Part shown: positions 12,990 to 25,254 of the stretch, piece by piece
How positions within the stretch are numbered: the stretch's first letter is position 1
Layout: each line of letters begins with the position of its first letter
Source of the DNA: Liquidambar formosana
Lineage: Eukaryota > Streptophyta > Magnoliopsida > Saxifragales > Altingiaceae
Assembly (NCBI GenBank): GCA_039720395.1
Contig: CM077832.1
Location: forward strand, 29,871,763-29,935,762
Length of the DNA stretch: 64,000 nt
Direction of reading: 5' to 3'
Program-made: the position numbers and the translations under genes
Notes under the pieces: model-generated
Database searches by the model: none
The model's input: only the letters and a program-made list of their open reading frames with translations
Told to the model about the DNA's origin: nothing

Positions 12990-13133
12990 CATATATATAT
13001 ATATATAATATGAAAATACACTTCATATGTTTAGTTTTGATGGGTGATCATGACACATTTTTATATACTAGTTATAGCACACATGTGTTGCATTGAATAC
13101 TTTTAATCAATATTAGTTATTATATATAAAAAA

Positions 13134-13501
13134 AGGGTTAAAATCAACATACACATTTTTTTATATAAATTCTTACACAAGTTTTTAGCTAACTTATCTC
13201 CAATTCATATTTTGTGAAACCTTGAATTAGATAGTTTTCCCACATAGACACAAAAAATCAAGTTGATCCTAGATTAAGAATCATTTCATCCATTAATGTG
13301 AGATTATTAGTAAATAAAAAGATAAGTTTTTGGATTGAATGGAAACAAGTCTCAATCAACTTGATTTTTTGTGTTGGTGACTTATATTGGAAAACTATCT
13401 AATTTATTAGTAGGTTTCACAAAATATGAATTGGAAATTGGTTATCTAAAAACTTGTGTCAAAATTTGTATAAAAATTTATGATTGTTGATCTTGACCCT
13501 A
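13134..13501. mobile_element. Second palindromic MITE
   Basis: The arms pair over about 150 bp. The left end is AGGGTTAAAATCAACA; the right end, complemented, is TAGGGTCAAGATCAACA. Conserved internal arm phrases include GGTTTCACAAAATATGAATT and its inverse. It is a different family from the element at 12620. The 12990-13133 and 13502-14030 stretches are AT-rich without features. Confidence 0.75.
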
Positions 13502-14036
13502 TAAAAAATATAATGGAAACATGATTTCTTCAAAACAATGGAAGAAATATTAATCCATGATTGAAAAATGATTTTCAACCTATCAAATAAACTTTTGGGC
13601 CAATAAAAACCTAGAGAATAAAACATGTAAGGAGAGCCGTGGTTATTCCAACTATTTCTTGAAAATTGGGCTCTTAGTTGAGTTGAGCTTTGTATTTTTC
13701 TCAAAACAAAAACAGCAGAAAACAAAAGGCCAAAAATGGTCTTTTCTTCTTTTCTTTTCTACCATTTTCTCAATAAAACTAAACAATACCCAGATCCGCA
13801 TCTACCAAATCATGCGTGCAAATCTAGAAATTGATTAAAAAAAAATATCCAAAGCATTTATTTTTTTTTTAAAAGAAGAAAAAATATTTCGTTCAAATAG
13901 TCAAATCGACAAAATTTAATAAACAAAAACTAAATCATAACTGTAAAGATTCAAGAAAAATAGCTAATAAAATTTAAGAATTTTTCTAACATATATCATT
14001 TTTCTTTTCTTCAACTTTCCTGGCAACATAATGGTT

Positions 14037-14150
14037 TCAAAATTTACAACCGCTATCTGAAACGAATGGTAACAAAATTAATAAAACTCCAATGAGAAAT
14101 AGTTCATATGGGTACTTCTTTAACAGCTGCTCAGCATCTTCTTCCGACAT
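14037..14150 (-). other. Small ORF with one predicted membrane segment (weak)
   Basis: A 37-codon minus-strand frame begins with an acidic stretch (MSEEDAEQLLKKYPYELF) and continues into a hydrophobic run, about residues 18-30, long enough to cross a membrane. Upstream on the same strand, 14220-14340 is a CT-rich stretch resembling a plant 5' leader. I do not recognise the peptide. A different ATG, about 40 bases upstream in another frame, could act as an upstream ORF. It may be the 5' piece of a dead or captured gene. Confidence 0.25.
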
Positions 14151-14340
14151 TGGTGGCTGTAAATGTCGCTGCCAAGAGCACTAGATCGCGACTCATTTTG
14201 CCTCTGATTTAGAATCGGAAATTCGCACAGAAAATGGTGAGCGAGAGAGAGAGACTTTTAGGCTGGTTGGGAAGAGCGAGGAAGGTGAAGGAGAGGAGCG
14301 TGGAATGAGACGAGAGGTGGGGGTTGGCCATGAGACTTTG

Positions 14341-15610
14341 ATTGTTTATTTCAATTCCGCAGTATTTGCAGGTGAAGAACAAGGATTGTTAAGGCACTAA
14401 AAAAAAAGTATTTTTTGTGATGACTTTTTTACGACAAAGAAAAAAACCCTTTTAAAACTATGACAAAGAATCAGTGCCACATCTTCCTTCCAATTTCAAC
14501 AATGGCAGCAAGCTTTCATGAACAACAGCGGTAAAGATTCATGATCCAAGCCATGGAAGCAAAACATCGAGTTACACAACCACAAAGCTTCTTTGTTTTC
14601 GTATGAATTCTCACCAACAAAGCGATGTCATTTTTGTAAGAGTGGGTCTGGTTCGTTAGATTATAGATTGAACACGTGGCAATCCGTGCTTAAATTTATG
14701 GCAAGATCCTCTCTTCTATGGTATGGTAGAGGATCCAAATACACAAAGATTGGATTTTGCTTAGTTAAGAGTCGTTGAAAGCTCAGATCTTAAATGTAAG
14801 ATTCTATCCTTTCCCCCGTCATGCACTCCCTCTATCTATTTCCACCTCTATGATTGAGCCTATGTTTCGTCTCTGATTTGAAAATAGTACCCTTCTATTT
14901 CACAGACACAGCTGTGTGTTTTTGGGTTGGAAAGAACAACGAGGGATAAAGAAAAAAGGGGTGGTTTTTGGTCAAAAAACAAGTGGAGACCAAATGTGGT
15001 GTTTTGTGACGGGTTGTGGGTTCAAAAGGATTGCTAGATTACTCAGTAAGTAATAGAAATGCATAGAAGTGTAGACAAAGGAAGAGAGGGAGAGGTGGGT
15101 GCGGGGAGATAAAAGCTGGTGGAGGAGGGTGCTGGAATTGGGGTTGGGACTCGGGATGCAACTAGGGCATGAATAGAGGTCATGACCATTAACCCAAGTT
15201 GCATTGATGGTCATTTTACATTTCCGTTAAGCTCCATTTGGAGTCCGTCAAAGTGAATGGGGCAAAGTATAGTTTTTAAACTATAATGAGGAAAAGTAAA
15301 AATGGCTAAAACTTTGAGAGGGTAAAGTTTAGTTTACCTAAAAAATTTTCAAGTTTTTCTATGTTATTAGATATGGGCACATGTGCGTTGCACGTAAATA
15401 ATATTTAAATAATAAAATATATATGAAAATTCATAAATTCTTAGATATCGATCACATTCCGTATATCTTATGTTAAATATGAATCAAAATAGAAATTCTT
15501 TTATTAAGATCGGTGGAATTTTATAGGGTCATGTTTATTTATCTAATTTTTAAATTTTTATAAGATATTTTAGTCCATCAAAAATTAATTAAGATGTCTT
15601 TTTTTTTGTT

Positions 15611-15645
<35 letters not shown>

Positions 15646-16737
15646 ATTGGTGGAATTTTATGGGACAATATCTATTTATGTCCTCTTACAATTTTATAAC
15701 GCTTTTAGTGAATCAAAATTTTTAGGTCTATTGATACTTCTAAACCAATGATCATTCAAAAGTGCCTAAGTTCCATTGTATTAAACATACAATAAGCTAT
15801 ACGTTGAGTTTTACAATATGGAAATCTAATTATTTGTTACTTTTTGTTGAAAACATAAATACCGTTTGAGAGACATGTACATATATAATGTTCTTAATGT
15901 ATATCCCATTGAAGTCATACTTAATTCCTTCTATGATTATGACTGACTCATAGTAGGATTAGGAAGTTGGCTAGGAGACATGCATATTAGTGGAAGGTAT
16001 GTAAAATTTATGAAGTAAACGTCGTTATCTTTCTTTCGATCTCCGTTTTTTTTTTCTTCTTTTTTGCTGGAAAATAAACATTCTTAATTGTTTAAATATG
16101 GGGGGGCAAATAAATATTTAAAATTTAAAATAAGGATATAATAGTCAATCAAAAGTTTTTCTGAGATATAGATTTTTATAATTAGTATAGTATAGATATA
16201 GATTTAAATTATTGTTTTTATATATTTTTAAATTGTCCATGTCATTATAATTTTATATTTTTTTTCAAGTCAAAAGTATCATGAAATAATATTTTTTTAA
16301 ATATATTTTTCAATTTTCCAATTGTGCATCATGAAATATATTCCATAATTAAACCAAAAAATCAAAATCCTAGCTGTAAGGCTTCTCACTCCAAACTATT
16401 CCTAACAAAGGGTCTAAATACCAAAACCTCGAACCTCCCCTAATAATTAATAAAAAGTCAAGCATTAGGATAAATCCCTTACATGTTATTCCGATCCGTT
16501 TCTTTTTTCAAGTTAATGTATGCTGGGTTTCACTAAACCCGCTCATCAGGTACGTTCAAAATGATCTCATCATTGTTTTGAGTGAGTTGCCTAAAGAATT
16601 TATCCAGTTAATGGATTCACACAAACTTGGGTATAAATTATGTATGCTTGCTAATGTATAGATATTGCTCACACTCAACCAGGATGAGAAATGTCATATT
16701 TTTATATATAATTTTTTAATTCTCATTTCCTCTATCT
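14341..16737. other. No supported gene; AT-rich with microsatellite and possible Helitron-like remnant
   Basis: A (TA)n run lies at 15616-15641. The phrase GGGCACATGTGCGTTGCACG near 15373 and the repetitive TAGTATAGTATAGATATAG near 16185 resemble ends of decayed plant elements of the CCCGTGCGATGCACGGG type. Boundaries cannot be fixed. No coding frame of substance is present. Confidence 0.3.
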
Positions 16738-17320
16738 TTCTCTATTTCTAATTATGACTATTTATATTTTTATACGTTCAATTTTTAGGAGATGAGAGAA
16801 ATAGGTATAAAGAAAATGAAGAGATGTGATAAAATCTACTAAATTTGGGTTGAACATTGTTCAATGTGGGTTTTTTGATTCTCTCACATGAAAAAGAAGC
16901 GATATGCAATAATTTACCTACATCGTGTGAAAAGGAGCAGTGAACACGTCTCAAAAAAAGTTGGGGAAATTATCTTTTGGTAACTTCTTCTAATTTAATA
17001 CCAAAAAAAAAAAATTGGTTGTCAATTTGAAGCACGTATACGGTCAATTTGTAGTAAGTTGGTAGACAATACCCTTTGTTTGGTATTAAGTTAGAAAGTG
17101 ATCACTAGAAAGTAATTTGGCCAAAATTGGGAAAATTATTGTTTACTAATCACTTCTCAACTTAAGACCAAAAAAATTAAATTAATAGTCATTTTGAAGT
17201 ATATATATAGTCAATTTGTAGCAAGTTGACAGAAAATATCATTTATTTGGTATTAAGTTGAAAAGTGGAAAGTGGTCATTAAAAAGTAATTTTCCCAAAA
17301 AAGTTTTTCAGCATGTGATT

Positions 17321-17353
<33 letters not shown>

Positions 17354-17400
17354 ATGTATGAAAAGTACTGATGTTGACATGTGGCACCTACACAATAATT
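16738..17400. repeat. Segmental repeat, copy 1
   Basis: This segment is a diverged direct repeat of 20862-21575. Shared landmarks in the same order are AATTATGACTATTTATA, CAATTTTTAGGAG, AAATTTGGGTTGAACATTGT, two inverted-repeat MITE units (here about 16968-17115 and 17127-17298), and a closing (G)CATGTG...CACAATA block. A related tail lies at 41729-41960. Confidence 0.65.
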
Positions 17401-17486
17401 CGATTACTCCGTTATATATATATATTATATAGATTATATAGATTTGATATTCTATTTAATTGTGTAATTACTTGTAATATTGTGTA

Positions 17487-17753
17487 CTCCCTCCGTTCCT
17501 AGTTGGTTGTTCCCTTTAAAAAATATACGTTTTTTTAGGAAACCCTATTAAATGCTTTCACATCAATACATATGTTTTGGCATTCCAATTTTGCCCTCAA
17601 ATCTACAAAACATTGGGAAATGATCGAGAGAATACAATTTTAAGGGTGTTTTAAGAAATGAAATAAAAAGAATCATTGACTTTTGAAATGTGACAATAAT
17701 TTTGAAACATTCCAAAAAAAAAAATGAAGCCAATAATTTAAGAACGGAGGAAG
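17487..17753. mobile_element. Stowaway-type MITE
   Basis: The left end is CTCCCTCCGTTCC and the right end is AGAACGGAGGAAG, the classic Stowaway (Tc1/mariner) terminal motif. The element sits between TA dinucleotides at 17485 and 17754. At 267 bp it is a usual size for the group. It has no coding capacity. Confidence 0.8.
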
Positions 17754-17819
17754 TAATTTATATTTATATAATTGTTCATAGTAGTAGTATTTAAATAAAT
17801 TTTACAACATGTAAAACTT

Positions 17820-19490
17820 AGGGTAAAATGCAAAAAAAACCTCTTCTATTATCACCCATTATGCAGGTTACCCCCCTCTAATAAAAAAAACCCACCAAAA
17901 AACCCCTCATATTGTGTAGGGTTGACAAAAACCCCTCCGTCCAGTTGCCGTTAAGGAAAATAACGAAAATTAATCACGTGATTGGTACGCAATACAACTA
18001 GCAACATTTTATGACTAAAATGCCCTTCTCTACACACTGAAGGGATGAAAATTCCCTCACCGACGGTGAGGAGATCTGGTTCAATTCAGACGGCACCAAA
18101 AACGGTCGCCAATAATGGAATCGACACAGGAGAAGATATTGTCGTGGTGGGTTGATTGCAGAGACGAAAATGTGCTGGGTTTATTTTTCTTTTTTCCAGT
18201 TTTCCCTATGCTGATTTCCACGGTTGTAGCACCATCGGACCCTCACTCAAACGCAAACACAAGAACTAAACCACCCTCTCTTGAATCCAAAGAGCCAAAA
18301 TCGTGGGGCTCTCCTCTACCAAACCCATCCAAAGAAAGCAAATACAGATAGAGAGAGAGATATGAGGTAAGCCATCGATGAATTCAAAAGACAATTGCAG
18401 AAACGAGCTTCGAAATGCAATCCATCAGCTTAGCGATCGCTTCCTCTACTCTGCCTCCAAATTGCACCAAACTAAAAACCCTAAATGCCCAATCACTCCT
18501 ACCCTTCTTCTTCTCTCTATTTGAATTTTAAGTTTCGATATTTGATTCGGTTTTGCCTGATTTCCCTGTAACTATTACTTTTCGAGCAAGACTCGGCAAA
18601 GTTCACACCGTTAAACACCAAGTTCCAGTAAGGAAGCTCCAGCATTTACCAGAAGTATCAGACCATCAAGTTCACTTCTACGCCGACAACCGATGTTTCG
18701 TATGTTAACAACCTGGTGCACGAGGAAGACGATGCGGTGGACAATGATTGTTACCTTTTGGCTAAGTCTTACTTTGATTGCAGGGAGTATAAGAGGGCTG
18801 CTCACGTGCTTCGAGATCATACGAGGAAGAAAGCCCTGTTCTTGCACTGTTATGCGTTCTATCTGGTTTGTTTCATTCTCATATAGTGAAATTCAAATTC
18901 AAATTCAAATTAGTTTTTTTTTGCAGGGTTTTGATTGTGTGATAGGGTTAATGCACTAGAAATTGAAGTTCACCAATGTGTTATGTGTAGTTTGTAAGTG
19001 TATTTTGGTGAGATGCGAGTTCTAAGTTTCATTTGATCCGCATGAATTTGGTGATTATGTCAACCGTTGCAAATCCCTAACTAGAAGATGAACCTATGAG
19101 CTTAGGGTTCTTGAGCTTATAAGGAAAAAAAAAAAAAAAAGGGCGGGGGGAAAATAAGGGAGACCTCCAACAAGAGATAAGAGAGAACAGCTGCATCGTA
19201 TCGTCAGTGAAAGAAAAGCCAAATCGTCTAAAGGGTAAACGTTCAAGAGAGAGAGAGAAGAATGTGAAGGGGATTTAGGGTAAAATCATCATTTCATAAA
19301 TATGTTTTAAAAATCATTTTTACAAACTCAAATATTAATATTTTAATAATTTTCGTATAAGGGTAAAATGGACTTTTCATTTCGTCGTTAACGGCGTACC
19401 CCCCTAAGACAGTATAGGAGGTTTTTTAGTGGGTTTTTTATTAAAAGGGGGTAACTTGTAAAATGGGTAATAATAGAAAGGGGTTTTTTG

Positions 19491-19492
<2 letters not shown>
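17820..19492. mobile_element. Inverted-repeat element carrying a captured APC8 fragment (Pack-MULE-like)
   Basis: The left terminus (from AGGGTAAAATGCAAAAAAAA) and the right terminus (ending GGGGTTTTTTGCA) form imperfect inverted repeats over about 110 bp, including ACCCA(C/T)TAAAAAAC-type blocks. The outermost 10 bp of the right end seem replaced by the adjoining (TA)n. The interior is less AT-rich than its surroundings and holds a piece of APC8. A second element with the same termini lies at 21602-23049. Termini plus a captured host-gene fragment fit a Pack-MULE; the superfamily is inferred because no clean 9-bp duplication survives. Confidence 0.65.
18378..18865 (+). pseudogene. APC8: Fragment of anaphase-promoting complex subunit 8 (APC8/CDC23)
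   Basis: APC8 is a TPR-repeat scaffold subunit of the nuclear ubiquitin ligase that drives cell-cycle exit. The frame from 18378 gives MNSKDNCRNELRNAIHQLSD and continues to a SASK motif, matching the family's N terminus. After a gap, 18584-18865 encodes a QDSAKFTPLNTKFQ block, a stop, a GSSSI block, then the conserved LLAKSYFDCREYKRAAHVLR and a KKALFLHCYAFYL stretch. It breaks off at a donor-like CTG|GTTTG, matching an intron position after ALYL. Roughly the first 130 of about 580 residues are present. The stop, the internal gap and the retained splice junction show a DNA-level, non-functional copy. Confidence 0.8.
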
Positions 19493-19532
<40 letters not shown>

Positions 19533-19539
<7 letters not shown>

Positions 19540-19993
19540 GTTATGTTCCCATCAGCACGTGTTAATATAAGTTATATCAGCACTATGCAATGGGGGTTGT
19601 ACCCCTTGCATTGGTCCAATGTACCTCATATCCCACTAATGCACAAGGTACAACTCCCAATGTGAGTGTTGACATAAGTTATATCAGCACGTGCTTATAT
19701 ATACAGGATGATGATAAGATAAGCATGTGTTGATATAACTTATATCAACACCCACATTGGGAGTTGTACCTTGTGCATTAATGGGATATGAGGTACATTA
19801 GACCATATATATATAGGATGATGATCGGGTAAGTACATGCTGATATAACTTATATCAACACCCGCATTAGGAGTTGTACCTTGTGCATTAGTGGGATATG
19901 AAGTACCTTGGACCAATGCAAAGGAGGGTACAACCCCCAATGTATGGTGCTAATATAACTTATATCAACACGTACTGATAGGAACATAACTGT
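19533..19993. mobile_element. Cluster of three Micron-like MITE copies in TA microsatellites
   Basis: Copy 1 (about 19535-19697) is inverted. Copy 2 (19706-19803) is truncated. Copy 3 (19815-19993) is in the GGATGATGATC orientation. All share the palindromic core TGATATAACTTATATCAAC, the CACGTGCTGAT end and a GTTGTACCTTGTGCATTA interior. Each is joined to its neighbour or flank by a TATATA run, including (TA)n at 19494-19533 and 19985-20010. Confidence 0.75.
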
Positions 19994-20009
19994 ATGTATA
20001 TATATATAT

Positions 20010-20727
20010 ACATATAAGAGGATTGGTTATATATATATATATATATATATACTAGCTTCAGAACCCGTGCGATGACACACGGATTAATTTATAAAAAATA
20101 ATATTATTAGCAAATTAGAATTTTAACAGAATACTTATTCTCTAAAATAGTAAAATGTATTTGTTAATATAATATGTCAATTAAATTTAAAAGATATAGA
20201 CAAAAATAATTTAAATAATTCAAACAAAATAATCTTTGGTGTGATGTTAGCGTAATGTATCACACAAAATTTAATTATACTCCCGAAAGATAAATTATTT
20301 TGAAAAACACTTAATTTAATGGTAGAAACTTGTAAAAAATAAAGGAACTGATATGTTATGATATTTGGTAGAAAAATATTAAAATTCTTTAGAGTTTAGC
20401 GCATCCCACAATCATGGTTTTAACATGTTGGTATATACCAAAGCAAGTATAGCCGTTGAAGGTGTATCGAAATCCGATGATGCAAATTTTAGAATGCATG
20501 ACAACAATGAATATTGGTCTTCCATGAGGTTTTAAGTGGGTTTCACAAAGAGTGAAAAACCTTGGCGAAAAATATCAAAAATTTGTTTAAAATTAGGGTA
20601 TAAAAAGATGATAGAAAAATCTAGACTGAAAAAGATAATAGAAGAAAAAATCAGAAGGAGAAGAAAATAAGAGAAAGTATAAATCTTTTCAACTTTATGT
20701 AATTAACCATATGGAAGAATTTTGATT

Positions 20728-20796
<69 letters not shown>

Positions 20797-20861
20797 GGTG
20801 TGGTGCCAAGAGCAAATCGAGAGAATTTGAAGATTCCGGCGGATCGCATTTTCTTTTTTAA
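20010..20861. other. AT-rich, TA microsatellites, no gene
   Basis: Runs of (TA)n at 20026-20050 and 20731-20770 are present, the latter running into a 26-base T tract. Just after the first run the phrase CCCGTGCGATGACACACGG forms a short hairpin of the sort found at decayed Helitron-like ends. No coding frame is supported. Confidence 0.4.
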
Positions 20862-21575
20862 TCCTCCTTTCCTCTATTTGTTTCTCTTTTTAATTATGAC
20901 TATTTATAGTTTTATATGCTCAATTTTTAGGAGGGGAAATGAGTAGGTATAAAGAAAATAGAGAAATATAATACAGTCTATTAAATTTGGGTTGAACATT
21001 GTATAGTGTGGGTTTCTAATCCTCACACATAAAAACAAAAAGATATGCAAAGAACATCAAACGTCAACTTACCTCTACCACATGAGAAAGAGCAAGTAAT
21101 ACCGCGTGAGAAAGAGCAATTAATACCACCAAAAAAAAAAAGTGAGGAATTTATCTTTTGGTGACCACTTCCCAGCTTAATACCAAACAAAGAGAGTTAA
21201 TAGTCCTTTTGAAGCACTTATCAAGTCAATTTGTAGCAAGTTGACAAACAATATCCTTTGTTTGGTATTAAGTTGGAAAGTGATCACTAAAAGTAGTTTT
21301 CCCAAAAGTCACTAAAAGTAACTTTTTGGCAAAATTACATTTTAGTGACTACTTTCCAAATTAATACAAAACAACGGAAATTAGTTGTCATTTTGGCACA
21401 CATTTGTAGTTAATTTGTAGCAAGTTGACAAAAAATGTCCTTCTTTTGGTATTAGGTTAGAAAATAGTTACTAAAATGTAAGTTTTCCAAAAAAATTTCT
21501 CCATTTATGTCACCGTTTCAGCATGTGAAAAAAAATAATCTTATTTTGACACTTGGTACACAATAGGATACCTAT
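20862..21575. repeat. Segmental repeat, copy 2
   Basis: This diverged direct repeat of 16738-17400 includes two tandem inverted-repeat MITE units at about 21143-21303 and 21320-21495. In both copies a Pack-MULE-like element follows downstream (17820 and 21602), so the two elements and their flanks may have been duplicated together. Confidence 0.65.
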
Positions 21576-21601
21576 CCTCCATTTTATATATATTTATATA
21601 T

Positions 21602-23049
21602 ACGGTAAAATGCAAAAAACCCCCCTCTATTGTTACCCATTTTGCAGGATACTCCCCTCTAAAAAAAAAACCCAACAAAAAACTCCCTATATTGTGCTAG
21701 GGGGTACGCCGTTAACGGCGATGTTCAATGACCATTATACCCTTGTACGAAAAAACATTAAAATATTAGTTTTTGATATTTTTAAATGGTTTTTAAAAAT
21801 TATTTATGAAATTACCCTTTCACCCTTAACTGTTAAGCAAAACCAATGGCCCCCCACCCTGTGTTCGTGGATACTCACCCCTAGCTTCACCTCTGACTTC
21901 ACCTTCGGCAGTCCACCTTAGCTTCACTTCCGACGCCGACTCCGACGCCGACGCCGACTCCGATGCCAACGCCTAGCAGTTGGGATTCATCAATTTGGTT
22001 AAGGGTTTTTGTTTTTGGGTATGAAATAAAAGGGAAAAAATTGGAAGATCTGAGATCTCCAACCATGGCAGCAGTGATTATAGGGTGCTCCGGCGGCAAT
22101 GGCATAGCAGATTTAAGAAACCCATGGCTGAAACCACTAGCGGCATAGCAGGCACCGACGGCGAGCATATTGCCACTCCACCGTCACGTTGCCTCTGCAC
22201 CCACGATGTCAATAAACCCAAACCCCGGCACCCACGTACTCAACCTATGGTTACCGATCCATCGAGCTTCAGATTCACCAAAAGAGGAGAAGAAGAAGAA
22301 GCATCAGGAGGAAGGGAAGAAAAAAAAAAAAACACAGGCCGGAGAGAGAAGAAGATGAAGCACCACCACCACCACCAACGGAAAAAATGGAGGTTTGGGG
22401 TTCTTGAGCTTAAAGAGAGAGAGAGAGAGGAAAAGAAAGAAAGAAAAAAATGGGGGGCAAGGGGGGAGCCATGGATGCCCGCGTCCATGGTCTCCTTCTT
22501 CTTCTCTGTTTTTTGTTTTTTTGGTAAAATCCTAAATCTGCTTCTTGAGCTTAGAGAGAGAGAGAGAGAAAAAGGAAAAGAAAGAAAGAAAAAAAAAAGG
22601 GGCGAGGGGGGAGCCATGGATGCCGCCGTCCATGGTCTCCTTCTTCTTCTCTGTATTTTGTGTTTTTGGTAAAATCCCAAATCATCCTCTCTTTCTTTTT
22701 CTATGGGCAGATGGACCAAATCTGGGGTTGGCTTCTACAGTCACCAACGAGAGTGAGGAGATGACGAGAGGAGGAGAATGGGGCAACGAATGTGGCGGCC
22801 GTGATCGGCCATGGCTGCCGTGGAACAAACTGGTTTGACGAACCAGCCATGGCTGCTACTGTGTTAATGAAGAAAGGGCATTTTTGTCTCAAAAATTAAT
22901 AAACAACATCACATGCGCCACACATGATGTTATTCTGTTAAATTGCCTAACGGCATGTAAACGGAGGGGAGTAATTGTCAACCCCAAATAATATAAGGGG
23001 TTTTTTGTTGGATTTTTTTTTAGAGGAGGGTTTTTTGCATTTTACCCCT
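21602..23049. mobile_element. Second Pack-MULE-like element with the same termini
   Basis: The left end ACGGTAAAATGCAAAAAACC and the right end, complemented AGGGGTAAAATGCAAAAAAC, are inverted repeats of about 100 bp related to the element at 17820. TTTATATAT flanks both sides (21593-21601 and 23050-23058) and may be a 9-bp target duplication, although the AT-rich context weakens it. The interior is GC-richer, with a (GACGCC)n run near 21930-21965, purine-rich stretches and a local tandem duplication. Open frames up to 195 codons exist on both strands, but none is a recognised protein. Confidence 0.6.
22405..22690. repeat. Two-copy tandem duplication (~145 bp) inside the element
   Basis: The block running from TTGAGCTTA(A)AGAGAGAGAG through a GGGGGGAGCCATGGATGCC palindrome region to TTTGGTAAAATCC occurs twice in succession. 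The CCATGGATGC...GTCCATGG palindrome is kept in both copies. Confidence 0.7.
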
Positions 23050-23108
23050 TTTATATATATATATATATATATATCCCCTTATATATATATATATATATAT
23101 ATATACAC
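23040..23108. repeat. Paired (TA)n microsatellites
   Basis: Two (TA)n tracts (about 23050-23074 and 23080-23104) adjoin the right end of the element at 21602, separated by CCCCTTA. Confidence 0.8.
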
Positions 23109-24349
23109 GCACACCGGAGGATCGGTTACCTTAGCTTGCCACGCGTTAGCATTTTTTTTTCTTTTTTTTAAGTCACATGCTCAACAGTGAAATAAAGTTA
23201 CAGAGCATGCCCCGCCTCTCCTCTCCTCAGTTAGATTCGTTCGGCAAAATACCAACTATGTTTACGCCATTAGTACTTTTTCTTGTTGACGTCTATTACT
23301 GCTTTTTGCATCGATACCTATTTTTTTTGTCCTAATTTTTCCACCGATACCTTATCACTGGAGAGTAAATCTTTAGTTGCTTTCACTGGAACACACTCAC
23401 ACTCACCTGTCCGCTTGAGAAAGTCTTTAGGGTAACTATGACACATACTTATATGTAGTATCTTAAATTAATAAAAATAAAATAAAATAGAATTATGTGG
23501 TTAAAAATTATCCTGTCAATCTCACTTGGTCACTCTCATTTGTTTGTGATGAAAGTAAAAGAAAAACCAAGACAAAATTATTACCCAGCCCACTCATCTC
23601 TGTATATTTATTCATTGAAATTGTGCTTCATAATTTCACTTCATTCCTCGTGTATTTGACAATTTGATTGTTTTCTGACAAATCTTGTCGATCAGCCATG
23701 GCTTCTTCTGCTGGTAGCTATATGTTAGTGTGTGTTTTGATATTGGCTTGGGGTAGGCAAAGTTGTTACGGGTTCAGGACATTTGGGTTCGATATTTACC
23801 ACAGGTTCCCGGATCCCGTCAAGGGAATTCTGGCCGTTGATGGGTTGCCGGAGAAAGGTAGTCTCCACTACTACGCCGCTATGGTCCACCGTGATCGAAT
23901 CACCCACGCTCCTCGAATATATTGCCTGTACCACTGATCCGACTACGCCTCAAACTTTCTTTAGTGGAAACGAAACTTAACGAATCAGTTCTCTAGGATA
24001 GTATGCCATTCTTACTCCCCTTCCTTGGAAATTATTTAGTGAAATGCCACTATCACAGTCGTCATGCACCAATCACACAGTACCATAGTGCGCTAGTGCA
24101 TGACCAGCACCAGGAGCGGAGCAGTTGTGGGGCTACAATTTTAAATGAGACATTTTTTTTTTTTTTTGGTGGAAAATTGACAATAACCATTTTTAGAAAA
24201 ATGGTTTTAATTTCTCAAATAATAAAATAATAATAATAATAATAAAATGGAGAAGGTTCTAGTAATGATCTATCAAAAGATTCTTTAACCCCTTAACCCA
24301 CATTTGAATATTTTTATTAGAAATAACTCTATCTTTTCTTTTTTTTTGA

Positions 24350-24620
24350 AAAATCCTTATTTACCCTTATTTGCTTGTAGGGGCACTCTTGTTTTTCTTA
24401 TTAAGGACACCTTATGTAACTAACTCATTTTTTAATTCTCCAAATTTTAAAAGCCTATAACTTACAAGATGCAGATCCATTTTTGATCAAACTAGTATTT
24501 TTGGAATCTACTCATTTTGATATTTGAGACAATACTCACTATGATTAGGTAATTTTGGGAAAAAAAAATTTCTGTTACTTTTTGCTCTTGCAATAGTAAT
24601 ATGCAAATTATGCTATTAAA
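24350..24620. repeat. Dispersed repeat, copy 2
   Basis: This is a diverged relative of 11570-11990 and lies inside the protease pseudogene span. A local duplication follows at 24665-24780, where CTCTACATAAAAAT occurs twice. A (GTT)n run leads into an uninterrupted tract of about 45 T at 24795-24832. Confidence 0.5.
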
Positions 24621-24762
24621 TAGAAATATGTTATTGTTTTGTTATTGTTAAACAGTAACTTATTATTTTTCTCTACATAAAAATGAGATTTTGTTTTTTT
24701 GGGTGTCGAGAGGTTGCAATAACGTACATATATGTTACTTTTCTCTACATAAAAATTAGTGT

Positions 24763-24833
<71 letters not shown>

Positions 24834-25254
24834 GGTGCGGAAAGGTTGTAAAAGTCAACCATGATTATCAAATGTTTGGGTATCGGGACAAAGGTTGGAG
24901 GTGGTGAGAAATAGGTCAATTCATTGAGTCGAGTGATTGTGAATAGAACTTTAAAAAATGAATCTATTGGTCGACAAAGATGGAAAAACTGTTAGATGTA
25001 GAAAAAAATTAAGACAAATGATATTTTTGTGAGAGAATGGTAATTTCGTTAGTTTGGTATCAAAAAGGGATATGAGGTTAATAAATTTGTTTATAGAGCT
25101 ATTGTTAAAAAACTCTTATAACATGGAGCTGTGGCCAAAATTCCTTTATTTATTTATTTTTTTTGAATGAGGCCTATAGTCAACATTTTAAATGAGGTGG
25201 TTGGTCCATCTCGATTGCAATCCTATTGAGTCATCCCTACCTAGCACGACGGTC

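Noticed and set aside
22085..22719. 195-codon plus frame and 159-codon minus frame
   Set aside because: Purine/pyrimidine-biased low complexity over a tandem duplication; no recognisable protein.
24608..24919. 103-codon minus frame rich in K and N
   Set aside because: Translation of poly-T and (GTT)n tracts.
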